A stretch of 64,000 nucleotides of DNA from positions 26,162,507 through 26,226,506 of the forward strand of contig CM057152.1 of assembly GCA_029962745.1 (NCBI GenBank), written 5' to 3'. Below, one piece after another: positions 13,479-25,072 of this stretch (position 1 is its first letter; every line of letters starts with the position of its first letter). Both the position numbers and the translations under genes were made by a program. This DNA is from Echinometra lucunter. Lineage: Eukaryota; Echinodermata; Echinoidea; Camarodonta; Echinometridae. A model generated the notes under the pieces. That model was not told the origin of the DNA and made no database searches. It saw nothing but the letters and a program-made list of their open reading frames with translations.

Positions 13479-14272
13479 AAAGGAAAAGCAGTGTTTTAGG
13501 CCACAAACTGGTGTAAGAAAAAAAATTATGAAAGTGTAGAGAAATGGCCAGAAAATAGTCTTAATACTGAAAATACTACATAATGGAAAGTTCTTACTTA
13601 AGTTTTACTACTTTTGGTCAGCTCCCACAAAGACTGCTTCCAGGTGGGGAGATCTCCCGAAGCTTAACTTGAAGAACTACGAAGGTGACAGGCGACAGGT
13701 ACGAGGTTCAGAGAGGATCGTTGTTATACGTCTTTCTTCCAAACCAGTTCAATGTCGCACTAAAAAAGATAAGCAGTCAATATTTGTTATTTATACCGCA
13801 TCCGGCTTCATTTAATGTAAATTAAGGCATTATAATGTAGTTGTCGTGCTACCAGTCAGAGAAATTAAAGTATGTATTAAATTTTCACAGTGCGCAAATA
13901 TGGATACGCGCACAAGATATACTTACGCACATCTTACCCAGCCTACTTCTCTAGAGCTAGCGAGTAACAAACCATGTACCTATGTATTATACACGGAGGT
14001 AGAACTATATGCCCTGTCAATAGTTTTTTCGCTATATGCCCGGCAGTCAGCTAGCGGTTTCCATGACTGCCCCTTTGACCAATCAGAGGCCTAGAATCTT
14101 AGAATAAGGTATATAAAGGTATCTAAAGCTAGTCAACTATAAATTTACTATGCATCGTTCAACCCTGCAACTGAAAAAAAAAAGTTTACAAAAAACAAGT
14201 CAAAACTAAGCGCATGCCAGTTTATAAATAATTTATCCAAAATAGAGACCTATCAGTGGTAATGTAATTGCA
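13479..14272. other. no gene seen
   Basis: AT-rich sequence with no ORF that shows a recognisable domain. Confidence 0.4.
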
Positions 14273-14455
14273 TCATTCACTATCAAGGCAAATACCATAA
14301 AAATCATTTGGTTTTATTTTTAAAATGAGTTTGATGACATCTTCTCTCAAACCAAAGGTTTCTAGACCTTTGTTGATAATTTCATATTTTTCAGGAATGG
14401 ACCATAAATAAAGCAAAATCTGACCATCTTTTGCCAGTATTTTTACAAATTCCAA
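14273..14455 (-). CDS. possible MqsR-like fragment (uncertain)
   Basis: An open frame of about 60 codons with no ATG at its upstream end (it begins TTG just after a TGA), so if real it is an internal exon or a fragment. It reads like protein: GLETFGLREDVIKLILKI is followed by PNDFYG. In the bacterial MqsR mRNA-interferase family, a similar helix ending in DFYKS or DY.KGP precedes the catalytic sheet. TATG|GTATTT right after DFYG could be a splice donor. I found no following exon with the C-terminal sheet. Resemblance is at motif level only, and a chance ORF remains likely. Confidence 0.25.
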   Translation of the reverse strand: MEFVKILAKDGQILLYLWSIPEKYEIINKGLETFGLREDVIKLILKIKPNDFYGICLDSE

Positions 14456-14459
14456 ATTT

Positions 14460-15970
14460 CAAAGAAAATTTCCTAAGGTAATTTTAGGTTTCTCTATATG
14501 TTATTATAGGTGAAATTCAAAGAAAATCACGGAATAGGGTAAATTATATATGGATAGAAACGGGGAAGTATGTAGAAGACAGTGGTGTTTATTATTGCTC
14601 CTGTAAATTCCAAGAAATTATCTAAAAACACATTTACCCAAAACGTCCCTCTGGTTCTCAGAACCGGAAGTGGCTGCGAGAGAAACGGGTCCCCAATGAT
14701 GACGTAGGCACATGGACGATCTGTGGCGAGCTAGTGCTTGCACGTAATTAAACAATGTGCATTGAGATGATCGCATGCAATTTTGATGAATTTTAAATAC
14801 TGTTGTTAAAAGAGGAGGCAAAACTGCAGTGGCTTAATATTTACATTACCTCATTGACGAGTCGATTTTCTTTTCTTTTTTGGTCAAAGCAGAATTTAAA
14901 GTAGGAAATTGACCTGAAAATGACAAAGAAAACCAAGCCCGGCCGGGATGCAAACGTCAAACTACGTCCCAGAACGACGTTGCATCAAATTCTCAGAGAC
15001 AGAACTGATTAAGAGACGCGCTTGACAAATCATGATTGTATGTAAAAGTTACCTAGATAATATTGTTGTCTAAGGAAAATTGATGCTTCTTGTAGAAACT
15101 ATCTTGATCTACAACATTCCACTTTACTAAAATCTCGTATTTATTATGATAGGAATGGCTAGTTAGCGTACAGAGACTGGACCTCACCACTGATCTCAGA
15201 TAGTGTAGAGCCGGGGTGTAGAGATGAACATCATACATACTTGCATTATAGCGTAGCTTCAAGTCTTTATCAAGGGTTTTTGCCTGTAATACTCTGATTA
15301 AACGTGATTTCGATAAGGAATTTCATTCGAAAAATATTTTTTCAAGGAATTTATTTTTTAGTGCAGGTTATGATGATTTTCAAGCAACTAACCAGTAAAA
15401 ATAACCCAGATACGAAATTATAACTGAGCTAAGACTATCACCAAAGGCCTAATTGAATTAGAAGCCAAATCACTCTCACCTTCGCCTCACCTACTTCACC
15501 TACCTACTACATACAAACAATTGACTATACTGAAATGCCGAGTATGGAAAAGTTAACTTGAGCTTATAAGCACATGTAAATATAAATTAGCTACTTAATA
15601 GAAAAGAAAAAAATTAGCAGTAAGGTTATTACCGTTTCTATATTTTCTTTAGACAAGTTTCAAACTATTCACCAAGAAAACAATTTTAAATTCAAGAAAA
15701 CAAAATATTCCGTCTATCCCTCCGTCTTTCATGAATTATAACACCCCTAAAATTAAAATGGTATGCCCCACAACCGTCACATAGCATGTACAAGGGAGTC
15801 TGTTTTATTATATTATGGGATTTTTTCCCTTTCTAATTGCAAAAAGTCATCGTTAATTTGTAGAATTTCTCTGACATTATGATATGAATAATGTTGAACA
15901 GAATGGTTGAAACATACTTTGAAAACATTCACAAAATGATGAATTCATCCAAACAATGCAGAAACATTGT
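14460..15970. other. no gene seen
   Basis: Unique-looking AT-rich DNA. Short ORFs at 14618-14821 and 15053-15262 on the - strand have no recognisable features. Confidence 0.45.
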
Positions 15971-15975
15971 TTTAA

Positions 15976-16110
15976 TCACTCACTCGGACATGACACATCA
16001 CATTCACCACATTCATAACACACCACATCACAGACTATTGTCCATATGATGGCGTCACGGATCTCGCATCGAGTTGGGCAACATATGCACAGGCAACATT
16101 GGGGGTCCAT
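15976..16110 (-). CDS. candidate cysteine-rich microprotein, 44 aa
   Basis: A small ORF with an ideal start context (ATAAAATGGA, A at -3 and G at +4). It encodes 44 residues, 11 of them cysteine, beginning MDPQCCLCICCPTRCEIRD. A hydrophobic patch (AIIWTIV) lies mid-protein, followed by spaced cysteines. A possible poly(A) signal on this strand (TTTATT on the +) lies near 15804-15809. The function is unknown: it could be a metal-binding or lipid-modified peptide. The second half derives from TGTG-rich DNA, so some of the cysteines may reflect base composition. No homologue is recognised. Confidence 0.3.
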   Translation of the reverse strand: MDPQCCLCICCPTRCEIRDAIIWTIVCDVVCYECGECDVSCPSE

Positions 16111-16720
16111 TTTATCGATTTGTGACAGGCAATATTTGTTTCCCATTTACTTTTCAAAAGTTTCAGTCAGTTTCATAGTGATTTGTGCACCATAAACTTT
16201 ATTTTGATATGAAATTCGAGCATATTCAAAACCTATGAATAGCAACTTCAATGGTAACTGATTTTAGAAATATTTTCTGGCTTGTTTAGATATGCCCTGT
16301 GCGAAAAAGGACATCTGCAAAGTTTTGGTACACCACCATACAGTTTAATTAGTTTAGTGGGCCCTGAAAAACTATTCATTGGATTTCTTTGGCACTTGAG
16401 GTTGTCAGTAGCAAGATAAAGGTAAAACTGAGATGCTTTAAACCTTTTTTTCCTCAAGTTGAATATTAAAACAAATAAAAACCAAAAAAATGTTTTTTGT
16501 CTCTGGCTACTAGTGGCTTAAAATCAGAGAGTGCCAGCACATGAGCAGGGAGCAGGAGTTGGTCCAATGATAACATACATGTATGCAGTCAGCTTTGTCT
16601 TCCCTTATAAACTGACCTTATTTGGACCCAGGCTCGAACCTGACTAACGTTTTTCAGATGGTGATGTTAAATAGTTAAAAATGGTTAAATGGTTGGTTAT
16701 TTGACTGACTGCTAAGAATA
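16111..16720. other. no gene seen
   Basis: AT-rich sequence without supported coding or repeat structure. Confidence 0.4.
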
Positions 16721-16721
16721 G

Positions 16722-19153
16722 TAGGGTTGATTTTTTCGATTTTCGTGACATGGACAAAAGCACCATTTTTGGTATGAAGCTTCTTTAGGTAAATAAATTG
16801 ATTTCAGCCTAGGAGCCCTCCCAAAATATGTATGTAACCATGGCAACGGACCAAAATTCAAGTGAAGGAGCCGGTATTCGGCCACTTTAAAAAGGCAAAA
16901 CCCGTAGTATAGTTGTATTAGGCCTACAAAATCATTTCAACAGTTTACGCATATCATATAGAAGTCCATATATGTTTCCGTTTCAACAGCAGAAAACTCT
17001 TGGGGAAAAACGGAATTACCATGGAAATTTCAATTTTCTTTCGAGGCAGTTTTCGGCCTACCAGCACTGGTATCCGGCCATACACAAACCAGTGCAGAGT
17101 TCTCCTGCGTTGAACAATAGGCCTATCACAAAGGACCGAGCCAGCTTACCGCCGCAGAGATGTGCTTGACTAGAGCAGGTCGAAAACCAGCGTTGCTGTG
17201 TCGGAGACTGAAATATTAATAGGCCCTGTAAACTGTATGTTTCATACGAGAAGCATAACACCGAGACACATGAAATATCATGACCTAGTACATGTAAAAC
17301 TGGCAATTTCTTGAAACATTGCACAGCTTTTATTTAAACGCTGATAGCATTATCATGATTATAGGCCAGGGCACAAGTACCAGAAAGTCAAACTTACTTG
17401 TAGCATGTATACGTTGCATGATATATTAATAAAGGGCAAGACAGGACCCTGGATGGGATGGGACTGATTACAGTCCTGATATAATCCATAATAGACATAT
17501 CATAACTTATCACTGTGATACAGATCACGGTGTAAGTGTAAATATTTTTATTTTCCTTTTTACAAATCAAGTTTGGTTCTGCGACAAGTTTTTTGTTTGG
17601 TAATGATGCTCGTCTAAAATGGATATTTAGGATAAGAGACAGATCACAAACTGATACAAAATCATTCTGTTTTAAAGCCTATACCAATTTTTGAAGGAGG
17701 TCTTATACCCCTTGCACGAACATTAGTTTACCAAACACCCCACTATATAAAAAAAATTTTGTTTGTCATCGAGAGATAGGCAGGCTATATAAAAATTAGG
17801 TATTATATAGCACATCACTGCCCTCATTTAGGTGATGCTTGTAAAATATTGGTACGTATGACTCGTATGATTCTCAGAGATATAATTTTATGCATGGTAT
17901 AATCAAAATCTGTTTGGAACACAAACATTAAATTATTTTCATCACCACTTTCCATCAAAATCTTATTTTTTCGGCAAAGACCAAAGGATTCAGTGAGAAT
18001 CATTCATCCTCCTTTATCATAAGCGACTTACTATTTTGTTAATGATTTGATTACGATGCTTACAAATGTCTTTTAACACAAATCACATACAATGAACAGG
18101 CCGAGGAATAACTCGAAAACTGATTCACATAATAATTTGATAAGGATACTTATTGGTTGCATGAGTTAAGAAAAAAAAATACATGTTCAAGACTAGCAGA
18201 TCCTATGAATGTTTTTGAGCTACCGACTTGTTAGGTCTTCAGGAGTTCCCTTTCAGACATCCTCAGGAACTAGACGGTTGTATTTCTTTCTTGCTTTTCT
18301 TTTTAAATACGTTTTTCTCTTTGCCTGGAAAAATAAAATAAATGTGTAAAGTGTTCTTTACTGCTTAACACTCCTTAATCTAGATTTTGCTCTAAATCAC
18401 AAAATTATCAGTTGGCATTAATTTCATATTATTCCAAATGTATGTGCAGAGTGAGTTTGCAATCCTTCAATCAGAGAAGCCAGTGTTGTTTATTCTGAGT
18501 TTATTCTCTTCCATATATCATGAAAACAATATATGTATCACGTCTAAGTTCATTACATAGACAAAGTGTTTTATGAAATATCTTACAATCATTATACCCC
18601 TAGCCCTCTTTATATTTCTTCTATGGTGGAAAGCAAAAAAGGAAAAAAAAAATTACAATAACAAGTATCATATCTAAGTTTATAAATAAACTGAATACAG
18701 TAAAATATCTAACTCATGCGTATAAACCACCCTGTAATAAGTAGAATGTGTTGCTCTCAATATATTTTTTCATATTTTCCCTTACTCATATTCAGTGATT
18801 GCCATTCAAGTAAACTTTTTAGATCAGAGTGAGGGCACCCTTTACAAAATTATTTCTAAAAATCATTATTATACCTGTAATCCAGCTTTTTAATTTTATT
18901 AAGAAATGTAATGTGTTGAGATGCCCATCAATTAATTTCACAAACAATTTTTCTTTATAATTTGACATAATTTATCCTGCAATTTGAGTTTTCATTATTT
19001 TGATGGCGGCCATTTTTGATTTTGGCATTTTATGAAAGTAAATCCCCAAATTGGCGAGGGCTCCTAGGCTAATATTGATAAGTAGGCCATAAGGAGTGCT
19101 CATGCAAAATTTGGTACTTTTGTCCGCTCTGTCACAAAAATTTCCCTAACTCA
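16722..19153. mobile_element. degenerate TIR element, 2.4 kb
   Basis: Arms at 16722-16832 and 19046-19153 are imperfect reverse complements. Both carry GACAAAAG-ACCA followed inward by AGCCTAGGAGCCCTC. The interior (17000-19000) is AT-rich with no transposase-like frame. Likely an old non-autonomous DNA transposon. Boundaries are approximate and no target duplication is evident. Confidence 0.5.
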
Positions 19154-19167
19154 CCCGTCTAGCAAGC

Positions 19168-19450
19168 ATGTATGTAAGTTTGCATCCTGGGTCACGAATT
19201 TCGCGACTGGGATGCGTAATTTGCGTCCATTGGCCGCGAAATTCGTGGCGCACATCACCTGTTGTTGAGCGTACTTCAGGGGAGCGTTTCATGAAAGGAC
19301 TTGTCGGATGTTTTATCCGACAAAGTCTGTTTTATCTGACAGTTGCCATAGTAACAATGCTTCTCAGCCAATCAAAATCAAGGAAAGATGTCAGATCTGA
19401 CAACTTGTCGGACAACAAATGTTGATGAAACGCCTCCCAGGGCCACCATA
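19168..19450. mobile_element. TIR-element fragment with nested MITE
   Basis: GAATTTCGCGAC words and the end GAGCGTACTTCAG...GGGCCACCATA match the element at 21571-22991. That end is interrupted by an insert (about 19279-19438) running from GGAGCGTTTCATGAA to TGATGAAACGCCTCC, an inverted repeat. A relative of the insert lies at 36957-37096. This gives the order of insertion: the MITE is younger than its host element. Confidence 0.65.
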
Positions 19451-19455
19451 CATGC

Positions 19456-20300
19456 CACATGAGAGTAGTTATCAACACAATAAACAGCCATTCATTAATT
19501 CTCTCTTTGCTTTCATTTGTGTGGACAACGATGGGAGGGGGTCATCATGAACCCCTCCCCTAGTTGACCCTGTGATGTACAACAACTTTAGGGCTAAATG
19601 TGGACTGCAATTTCAAGAACATCATTCAGAATCACAGTTCTTTGTTTTTATATTTTGTTTATTTTGTTTTATTGTTATGGAATGTTTTTTGAATAGTTTT
19701 GTGTAGCTAGCACTCTGCCCTGCTGGTGCGCAGGTGGAATGTACATGCACGCACCATTACGGTAGTGGAAGGGCACGCAGGGTGTGGCGCGGAAACAAAA
19801 CAATTATCATGCATACACCACCAATGCGCCACAGGATCTTGTACTGCAGAACCTCTTGAATCCTGTAGAAAAATGGAAAAGTAAACTCAGAATGGCCTCA
19901 AAGGAAAAGTCCTCATCAGCATATCAGAAAAAAAACTTTCAAGGATGATTTTTCCAAGAAATAGACTTGCATAACTGCATCTAGAAAAGATCATACCTAC
20001 GCTAGATGTAGGTTGTGACTTATCCATTGGACATGGGGGTTGAGTGACATTCATTTGTACATATGCAGTCATGGTCACAGACCAGTAATTATTTTTCTGT
20101 AGGGCCATGTGTTAAAAATGAAAATTTTAAAAATTCACCAAAAATCTAGATTGGGAATGAGCCCTCTCAGGCTTACATCATCAGTAGATCAAACACTTGT
20201 CTTTATTTCCTGAAAGTATGAAGGCACATTTTTCTGCTCAATTTTCTTTTACAATGTATATGGTCTTAAACGAGACTAGCAAGAAACTACCTGTAGACCA
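19456..20300. other. no gene seen
   Basis: Unique-looking sequence. The - strand ORF at 19887-20108 shows no domain. Confidence 0.4.
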
Positions 20301-20305
20301 TTTTT

Positions 20306-21181
20306 ATGCCTCCGCCCACCGTAGGTGATTGCCGGAGGCATTATGTTTTCGGGTCGTCCGTCCGTCCCGTTTTCGTTCTCGCGATAACTTAAGAACCGTT
20401 TGACGGATCAACTTCAAACTTGGCTCGTGTATGCATATGGGAGGGACAATGATCTGATTAGATTTTGGAGTCTCAAGGTCATAGAGGTAATAATACACAT
20501 AAAAATGGCTCGTTCTTGCGATAACTTAAGAACCATTTGACAGGTTGGCTTCAAACTTGGCTCATGTATGCACATGGAAGGGGCAATGATCTGATTAGAT
20601 TTTGGGGTCACAAGGTCAAAGGTCAAAGGTCATAGAGGTCATTATGTACATAGAAATAGTTCGTTTTCACCATAACTCAACAACCATTTGACCGATCAAC
20701 TTCAAACTTCGCTCGTGTATGCATATGGGAGGGACAATGATCTGATTAGATTTTGGAGTCTCATGGTCAAAGGTCAAGGTCATAGAAATAATATTACACA
20801 TAAAAATGGCTCGTTCTCGCGATAACTCAACAACCATTTGAACGATCAACCTCAAACTTGGCACAGGTATGCATATGGGAGGGACAATGATCTGATTAGA
20901 TTCTCAAGGTCAAAGGTCAAAGGTCATAGAGGTCATTATGTACATAGAAATGGTTCGTTCTTGTGATAACTCAGTAACCATTTGACGGTTCAACAAACTT
21001 GCTCATGTATGCCTATGGACAGGGCAATGCTCTCATTAGATTTGGGGGTCACAAGGTCAAAGGTCAAGGTCAAAGATGTCATTGTATAAATGAAAATAAA
21101 TCAACATGAAGTGCCATTTATTTCTGATTTGGTAATGGCGGAGGCATAAAGTTCGACCACGCATGGTCGAAGATTCATCTA
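20306..21181 (+). mobile_element. Helitron/Helentron-like element with internal satellite
   Basis: The 5' end is a hairpin ATGCCTCCG...CGGAGGCAT (20306-20341). The 3' side repeats GGCGGAGGCAT inverted, then has the hairpin TTCGACCA-CGCA-TGGTCGAA (21152-21171), then GATTCATCTAG followed by T. A stem-loop about 10 bp before CTRR, with insertion next to T, is the hallmark of Helitrons. Subterminal inverted repeats plus internal tandem repeats fit the Helentron-associated type. Five internal units (starting near 20381, 20518, 20670, 20819, 20963) are 137-152 bp long. Most contain runs of AGGTCA. No Rep/helicase is present, so it is non-autonomous. Confidence 0.75.
20381..21080 (+). repeat. tandem satellite inside the Helitron-like element
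   Basis: Five diverged units each begin GATAACTYAA-AACC and contain GGGAGGGACAATGATCTGAT. Most close with AAGGTCAAAGGTCAAAGGTC or a shorter form. AGGTCA spaced by one base is the DR1 arrangement known for RXR, HNF4 and COUP-TF receptors. Any receptor binding is inference. Confidence 0.8.
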
Positions 21182-21564
21182 GTTTGCTCTTTGCCTCAGC
21201 TCTATAGGTGTCTATAAAATTTGAGGAAGGCCAAGTCCAGCTGGCCAAAAGAGCTCATCTGAAGCACCAGTAATTTCTCTTTCTCCATGTATCAAAATTA
21301 TTGATTTAAGATGTCAAAATGATTATATATGAATATTTTAGGGGAATTACATAACATCCAGACCTATTTACAGCGCTGCATCCTCATGATGTCTTCCATT
21401 GGATATTTTGAGTGCTTACCGGTAAATGCATGTATTATAACCTTGTACATGTATACGGTCTTAAGGCTCATTCAAATATGAAAAGGGAAATCCCCATGGG
21501 AAACCCCCCCCCCCCCCATATGGCACAGTGAACCACGCTACTTGTAATAATGAACACACAAGTT
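21182..21564. other. no gene seen
   Basis: Spacer between two mobile elements, with one C run near 21506. Confidence 0.45.
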
Positions 21565-22003
21565 GCATATTATGGTGGCCCTGAAGTACGCTCGACAACA
21601 GGTCACGTGCGACTAGTGTTATCTTGAATTAAATTCCCGGCCCGGAACCGTCCCGGCAACTTTTCATTTTTCTTAACGGGATCCCGGTTCGTCTCGGATC
21701 TCGGAATGAAAGTAGGCAAGATCTACAAATAATCATCGGGTTGTCCAAAGGGTCTAACGTACTTACGGTACATACATTTCCGGTTGTGATACGTAAGCAA
21801 CATCACTGCCATGTACAAACGATGTTATGATTGTGATTTGTATCTAACGTACACTTGATTCTTTCGTTTGTTAACAATCAAAGCGTGCCGCGGCAAATTG
21901 TTAGCATTCATTCAAAACGTGGGAAAGGAAAACAAGTCGCCCCGGTCGGCGGTGCCACCATAACTAACTGGCTTGCTCTCTCCAATACATCTGTAATCGC
22001 ACC

Positions 22004-22123
22004 ATGAGCAGCCCCTTCAAAGCCAATTTGAAGATCGAGGATGGCGTCACTAATTATTTATGTTATGTCCTATCGGTAGATGTACTTGTGCTGTGCAGCA
22101 AACGTACGTACTCTTCAAATTGA
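22004..22123 (+). CDS. short ORF inside TIR element
   Basis: A 39-codon ORF starting MSSPFKANLKIEDG in a good Kozak context (GCACCATGA). It lies within the 21571-22991 element and could be a remnant of captured or transposase sequence. CTATCG|GTAGAT is a weak possible donor. No family recognised. Confidence 0.15.
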   Translation: MSSPFKANLKIEDGVTNYLCYVLSVDVLVLCSKRTYSSN

Positions 22124-22714
22124 GAATTTAAAAAATAAGCGATAACTTCAGCATGTATAAAAGAATGGCTCCGCGAGAGAAAATTCTGTACTGTTTTATG
22201 GGATTTCTTCTCTGCAACTTTTCACTGTCAACTGAAGTAAGCAACAGTTTCATAACACTGATCTCTAATACCATTACGTTCACTGGTTTCTTCAACTACG
22301 TGCGGGTGGAAATCACAGAAATAGACAAGAATACAGAGCAGCGGATTATTGCGCAATGCACTCGCTGATACTTCCGCTACGTGCACGTGGAAAGCGAACA
22401 CAAATCTTAGAAATAGACACGAATATGGAGCAGCGGATTATGGCCCAGACACAAATATGGAGCAGCGGATTACTGCACAATGCAATCGTAGTGAAAGCCA
22501 AAATATAGATCTACCATTAAGCATTAGCTCTCTCGTATTTTGTAAGTACAAACACGATTATGCCGAAATTTTACAACATGAATCAACAGCCAGTTATTAT
22601 TTGATTTTTTTTCTGCCGGGATGCGGTCTCAATTGATTGATACCGGATCCGTTCCGGAACCGTCTTGAGGCCTCAGACGCCAGGATTTGTTCCTGATCCT
22701 GGACCGGCTAACAA

Positions 22715-22965
22715 CACTACGTGCGACGTGAATTTCGCATCCCAGGTCCTGAATTTCGCGCTGCGGGTCGTGAATTTCACGACTGCAGGATGCAAAGTTC
22801 GCGCCACGGGTCATGAATTTCGCATCTGGGGTCGTGAATTTCACGACTGGGTTGCAAAGTTTGCGCCACAGGTCATGAATTTCGCATCGCAGGTCGTGAA
22901 TTTCACGTCACGGGTCATGAATTTCATGACCTGGGATGCGAAATTCACGTCGCACATGACCTGTT
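22715..22965. repeat. GAATTTC minisatellite
   Basis: Irregular units of about 25-30 bp built on GGTC(A/G)TGAATTTC(G/A)C recur about nine times, sometimes inverted (GCGAAATTCACG). The periodic ORF across it (22665-23000) is a by-product. Confidence 0.75.
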
Positions 22966-23138
22966 GTCGAGCGTACTTCAGGGCCACCATAGCATATTAA
23001 CGCATCAATGCACAAATAAAAGAGAGCTTTGCCAAAAGTTGCACTGACAAACTCATGAAGTAATATTTTGCGCTAAGTTTTTTAAAAATTTGATTGGTCC
23101 GCAGCTTTCTGCCACTAGGAGGCTAAGAAATATGCCTC

Positions 23139-23935
23139 TTTGCTTTGCCTTCCTTTTTTTTTTTTCTTATTGTTTTTTCTTTCTGCCTCATATCCTATCA
23201 TGTTCCAGATTGTATTTCTGTATTTCCTTATGTTATTCTTTGTTTTTGTGTTTCCTTGTCTATCATGTTATTCTGTCATTTTAACCTTCTTTTTTTTTCT
23301 CTCCTTTCCCTATGTTTTCCTTTATTTCTCCTTACACCTTTTCTTCTAGCCTTCCTTTTGTAGTTCTTCTTTTATATCATCTTCTTTGTCTTTCGTTATG
23401 TTGTTCATTGTTTTCATCACCTTTTCCTTTTTCTTTCATTGTTATTCTTTCCATTTATTGTCCTTTCTCTTTTTCATCTTTCCTTATTTTTTCACTATTT
23501 TTTTCATTCTTTCATCTTTTCTACTATCCTTCCTGATGTGTTCCTTTTTTCCACATCTTTTCTTTCTGTTTTTCCATAAATGTATCTTATTCTTTGTTTT
23601 TATCTTTCTACATCACAGTATCACCTTTTCTTTCTTTCTTTTCACTGTGCTATTTCATTTTATCCCATCTTTTCTCTCTTACTCTTATGTTTCCCTTATT
23701 TTTCCCCTTCTATCATTTTTTATTTTATCCTTCCCATGAATTTTTTTCTGTTGTCTTCTCTCCTGTTTTTCTCATGTTATTCTTTGTTTGGATCTTTCCA
23801 GCATTTTCCCTCTCTGTCTTCCAATGTTATGTTTACCTTATTTCCCTTTCACTTTTATCTTTTCTTCTCACCTGTGTATTTCTCTATTTTTTTTCTTTAT
23901 TCCTCTTTTCTTTTTTTATTGCTATTCATCTTGCC
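23139..23935 (+). repeat. 800 bp polypyrimidine tract
   Basis: The + strand is almost entirely T and C, with recurring ATGTTATTCTTTGTTTT phrases near 23227, 23580 and 23776. This suggests a degenerate tandem repeat. The several Phe/Leu/Ser-rich ORFs are composition artefacts. Confidence 0.85.
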
Positions 23936-25072
23936 TTTAAAGGCAATGGCTAACTTTGTGAGCAGCTGATTTAAAAAATTCTCAAACTAAGATGAAACAT
24001 GTGTATGAGTACTTATATTTGTACTCAAAAAACCCTGAAACCAACCATAATTTGAAATGAAAAACTGTAAGTTTGACACAAACCGCGATTTCATTACTTT
24101 TCGTCTCATGAGACAATAAACTAAGAGGACCGTTTTGCTCGAATTAAAAAATACCGTTATGTGCCTCTCACCGCGTGATACGCCAATACACACAGTACGG
24201 TCCTGTGAGCCATGCACGCATGTACATGTACACTCCTTACATCTAGTCTGTGCAACCGACCCTTGTATATTTTTCAAACATTGGTTCACATTTCTAATAT
24301 TTAAAAATACTTCCTGTGGATATTATACTTTGAAACTTTCAGACTGGTATTTTTACACTATAACCCTTATGTTTATCCCCTTTTCAAGTAACAAAATGAG
24401 ATATTTTTAAAATCATAACAATGTTAACCAATGTCTTTAAGCTCTTTGTTATTCTTTGGCTTAAATTCTACTATAATGCATTTTCTTCTTTTTTTATTTC
24501 TTTGTAAATTGCTATATCATTGAAACATGACTGGGATATCCATAACATTCATGCAATTTCACAAATGGTGATTCTGGCAGAATCATGTTTCAAAAAACAC
24601 CTTTTCTGTGTTTGAATCCATGATCTCAATCATCGTTAAATTTACAACCAAAAATGCATGAACGCAAACGTTTTTTTAAAACTGAAACATGTTTCAAAAT
24701 GATGATTCTGGCTTAAGCTGGGTTGAAAATTGTTGCTTGAATCCAATCTTTATGTAATGTTTGGTTCTCTAATGATCTCCTATCATCTCTTGGTATAACT
24801 TTTTTTTTCCCTTCAAAAATTTTTCATAATAAAGAAATCCTTATCTTTATCCTTAAAGAAATTAAATCTAGCATGCCTACATTTCAAGTTTTTGTCTTCA
24901 TACATTGACAATGTCAGATTAATACTAATCTAGTCACTTTTGATGTTAATTTGCATTTTCTATGTCCTGAAAAAGAACCAGTTCGGGAATGATTGAATTT
25001 ATTTCTAGTTCTTCCCACACAGCATACATGTAAATCACATATATTTTTTTAAATGTTTATGCGTACTGCTCC
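23936..25072. other. no gene seen
   Basis: AT-rich, unique-looking DNA with no supported ORF. TTCAAAA-ATGATTCTGGC phrases repeat near 24570 and 24700. Confidence 0.4.

Larger units (their letters stand above)
21571..22991. mobile_element. 1.4 kb TIR element
   Basis: Terminal inverted repeats of about 43 bp begin TATGGTGGCCCTGAAGTACG and include CGACAACAGGTCA. The element is flanked by a 6 bp direct repeat GCATAT (21565-21570 and 22992-22997). The interior has short ORFs (22004-22123, 22153-22636) without transposase motifs, and a GAATTTC minisatellite near the right end. A second, interrupted copy of the end occurs at 19168-19450. Confidence 0.7.

Noticed and set aside
22665..23000. 111-codon ORF with periodic FAS/NF repeats resembling a repeat protein
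   Set aside because: Produced by the GAATTTC minisatellite inside a TIR element.
23090..23969. Several Phe/Leu/Ser-rich ORFs of 64-129 codons resembling membrane proteins
   Set aside because: Composition artefact of the pyrimidine tract. Three overlapping frames are open at once.
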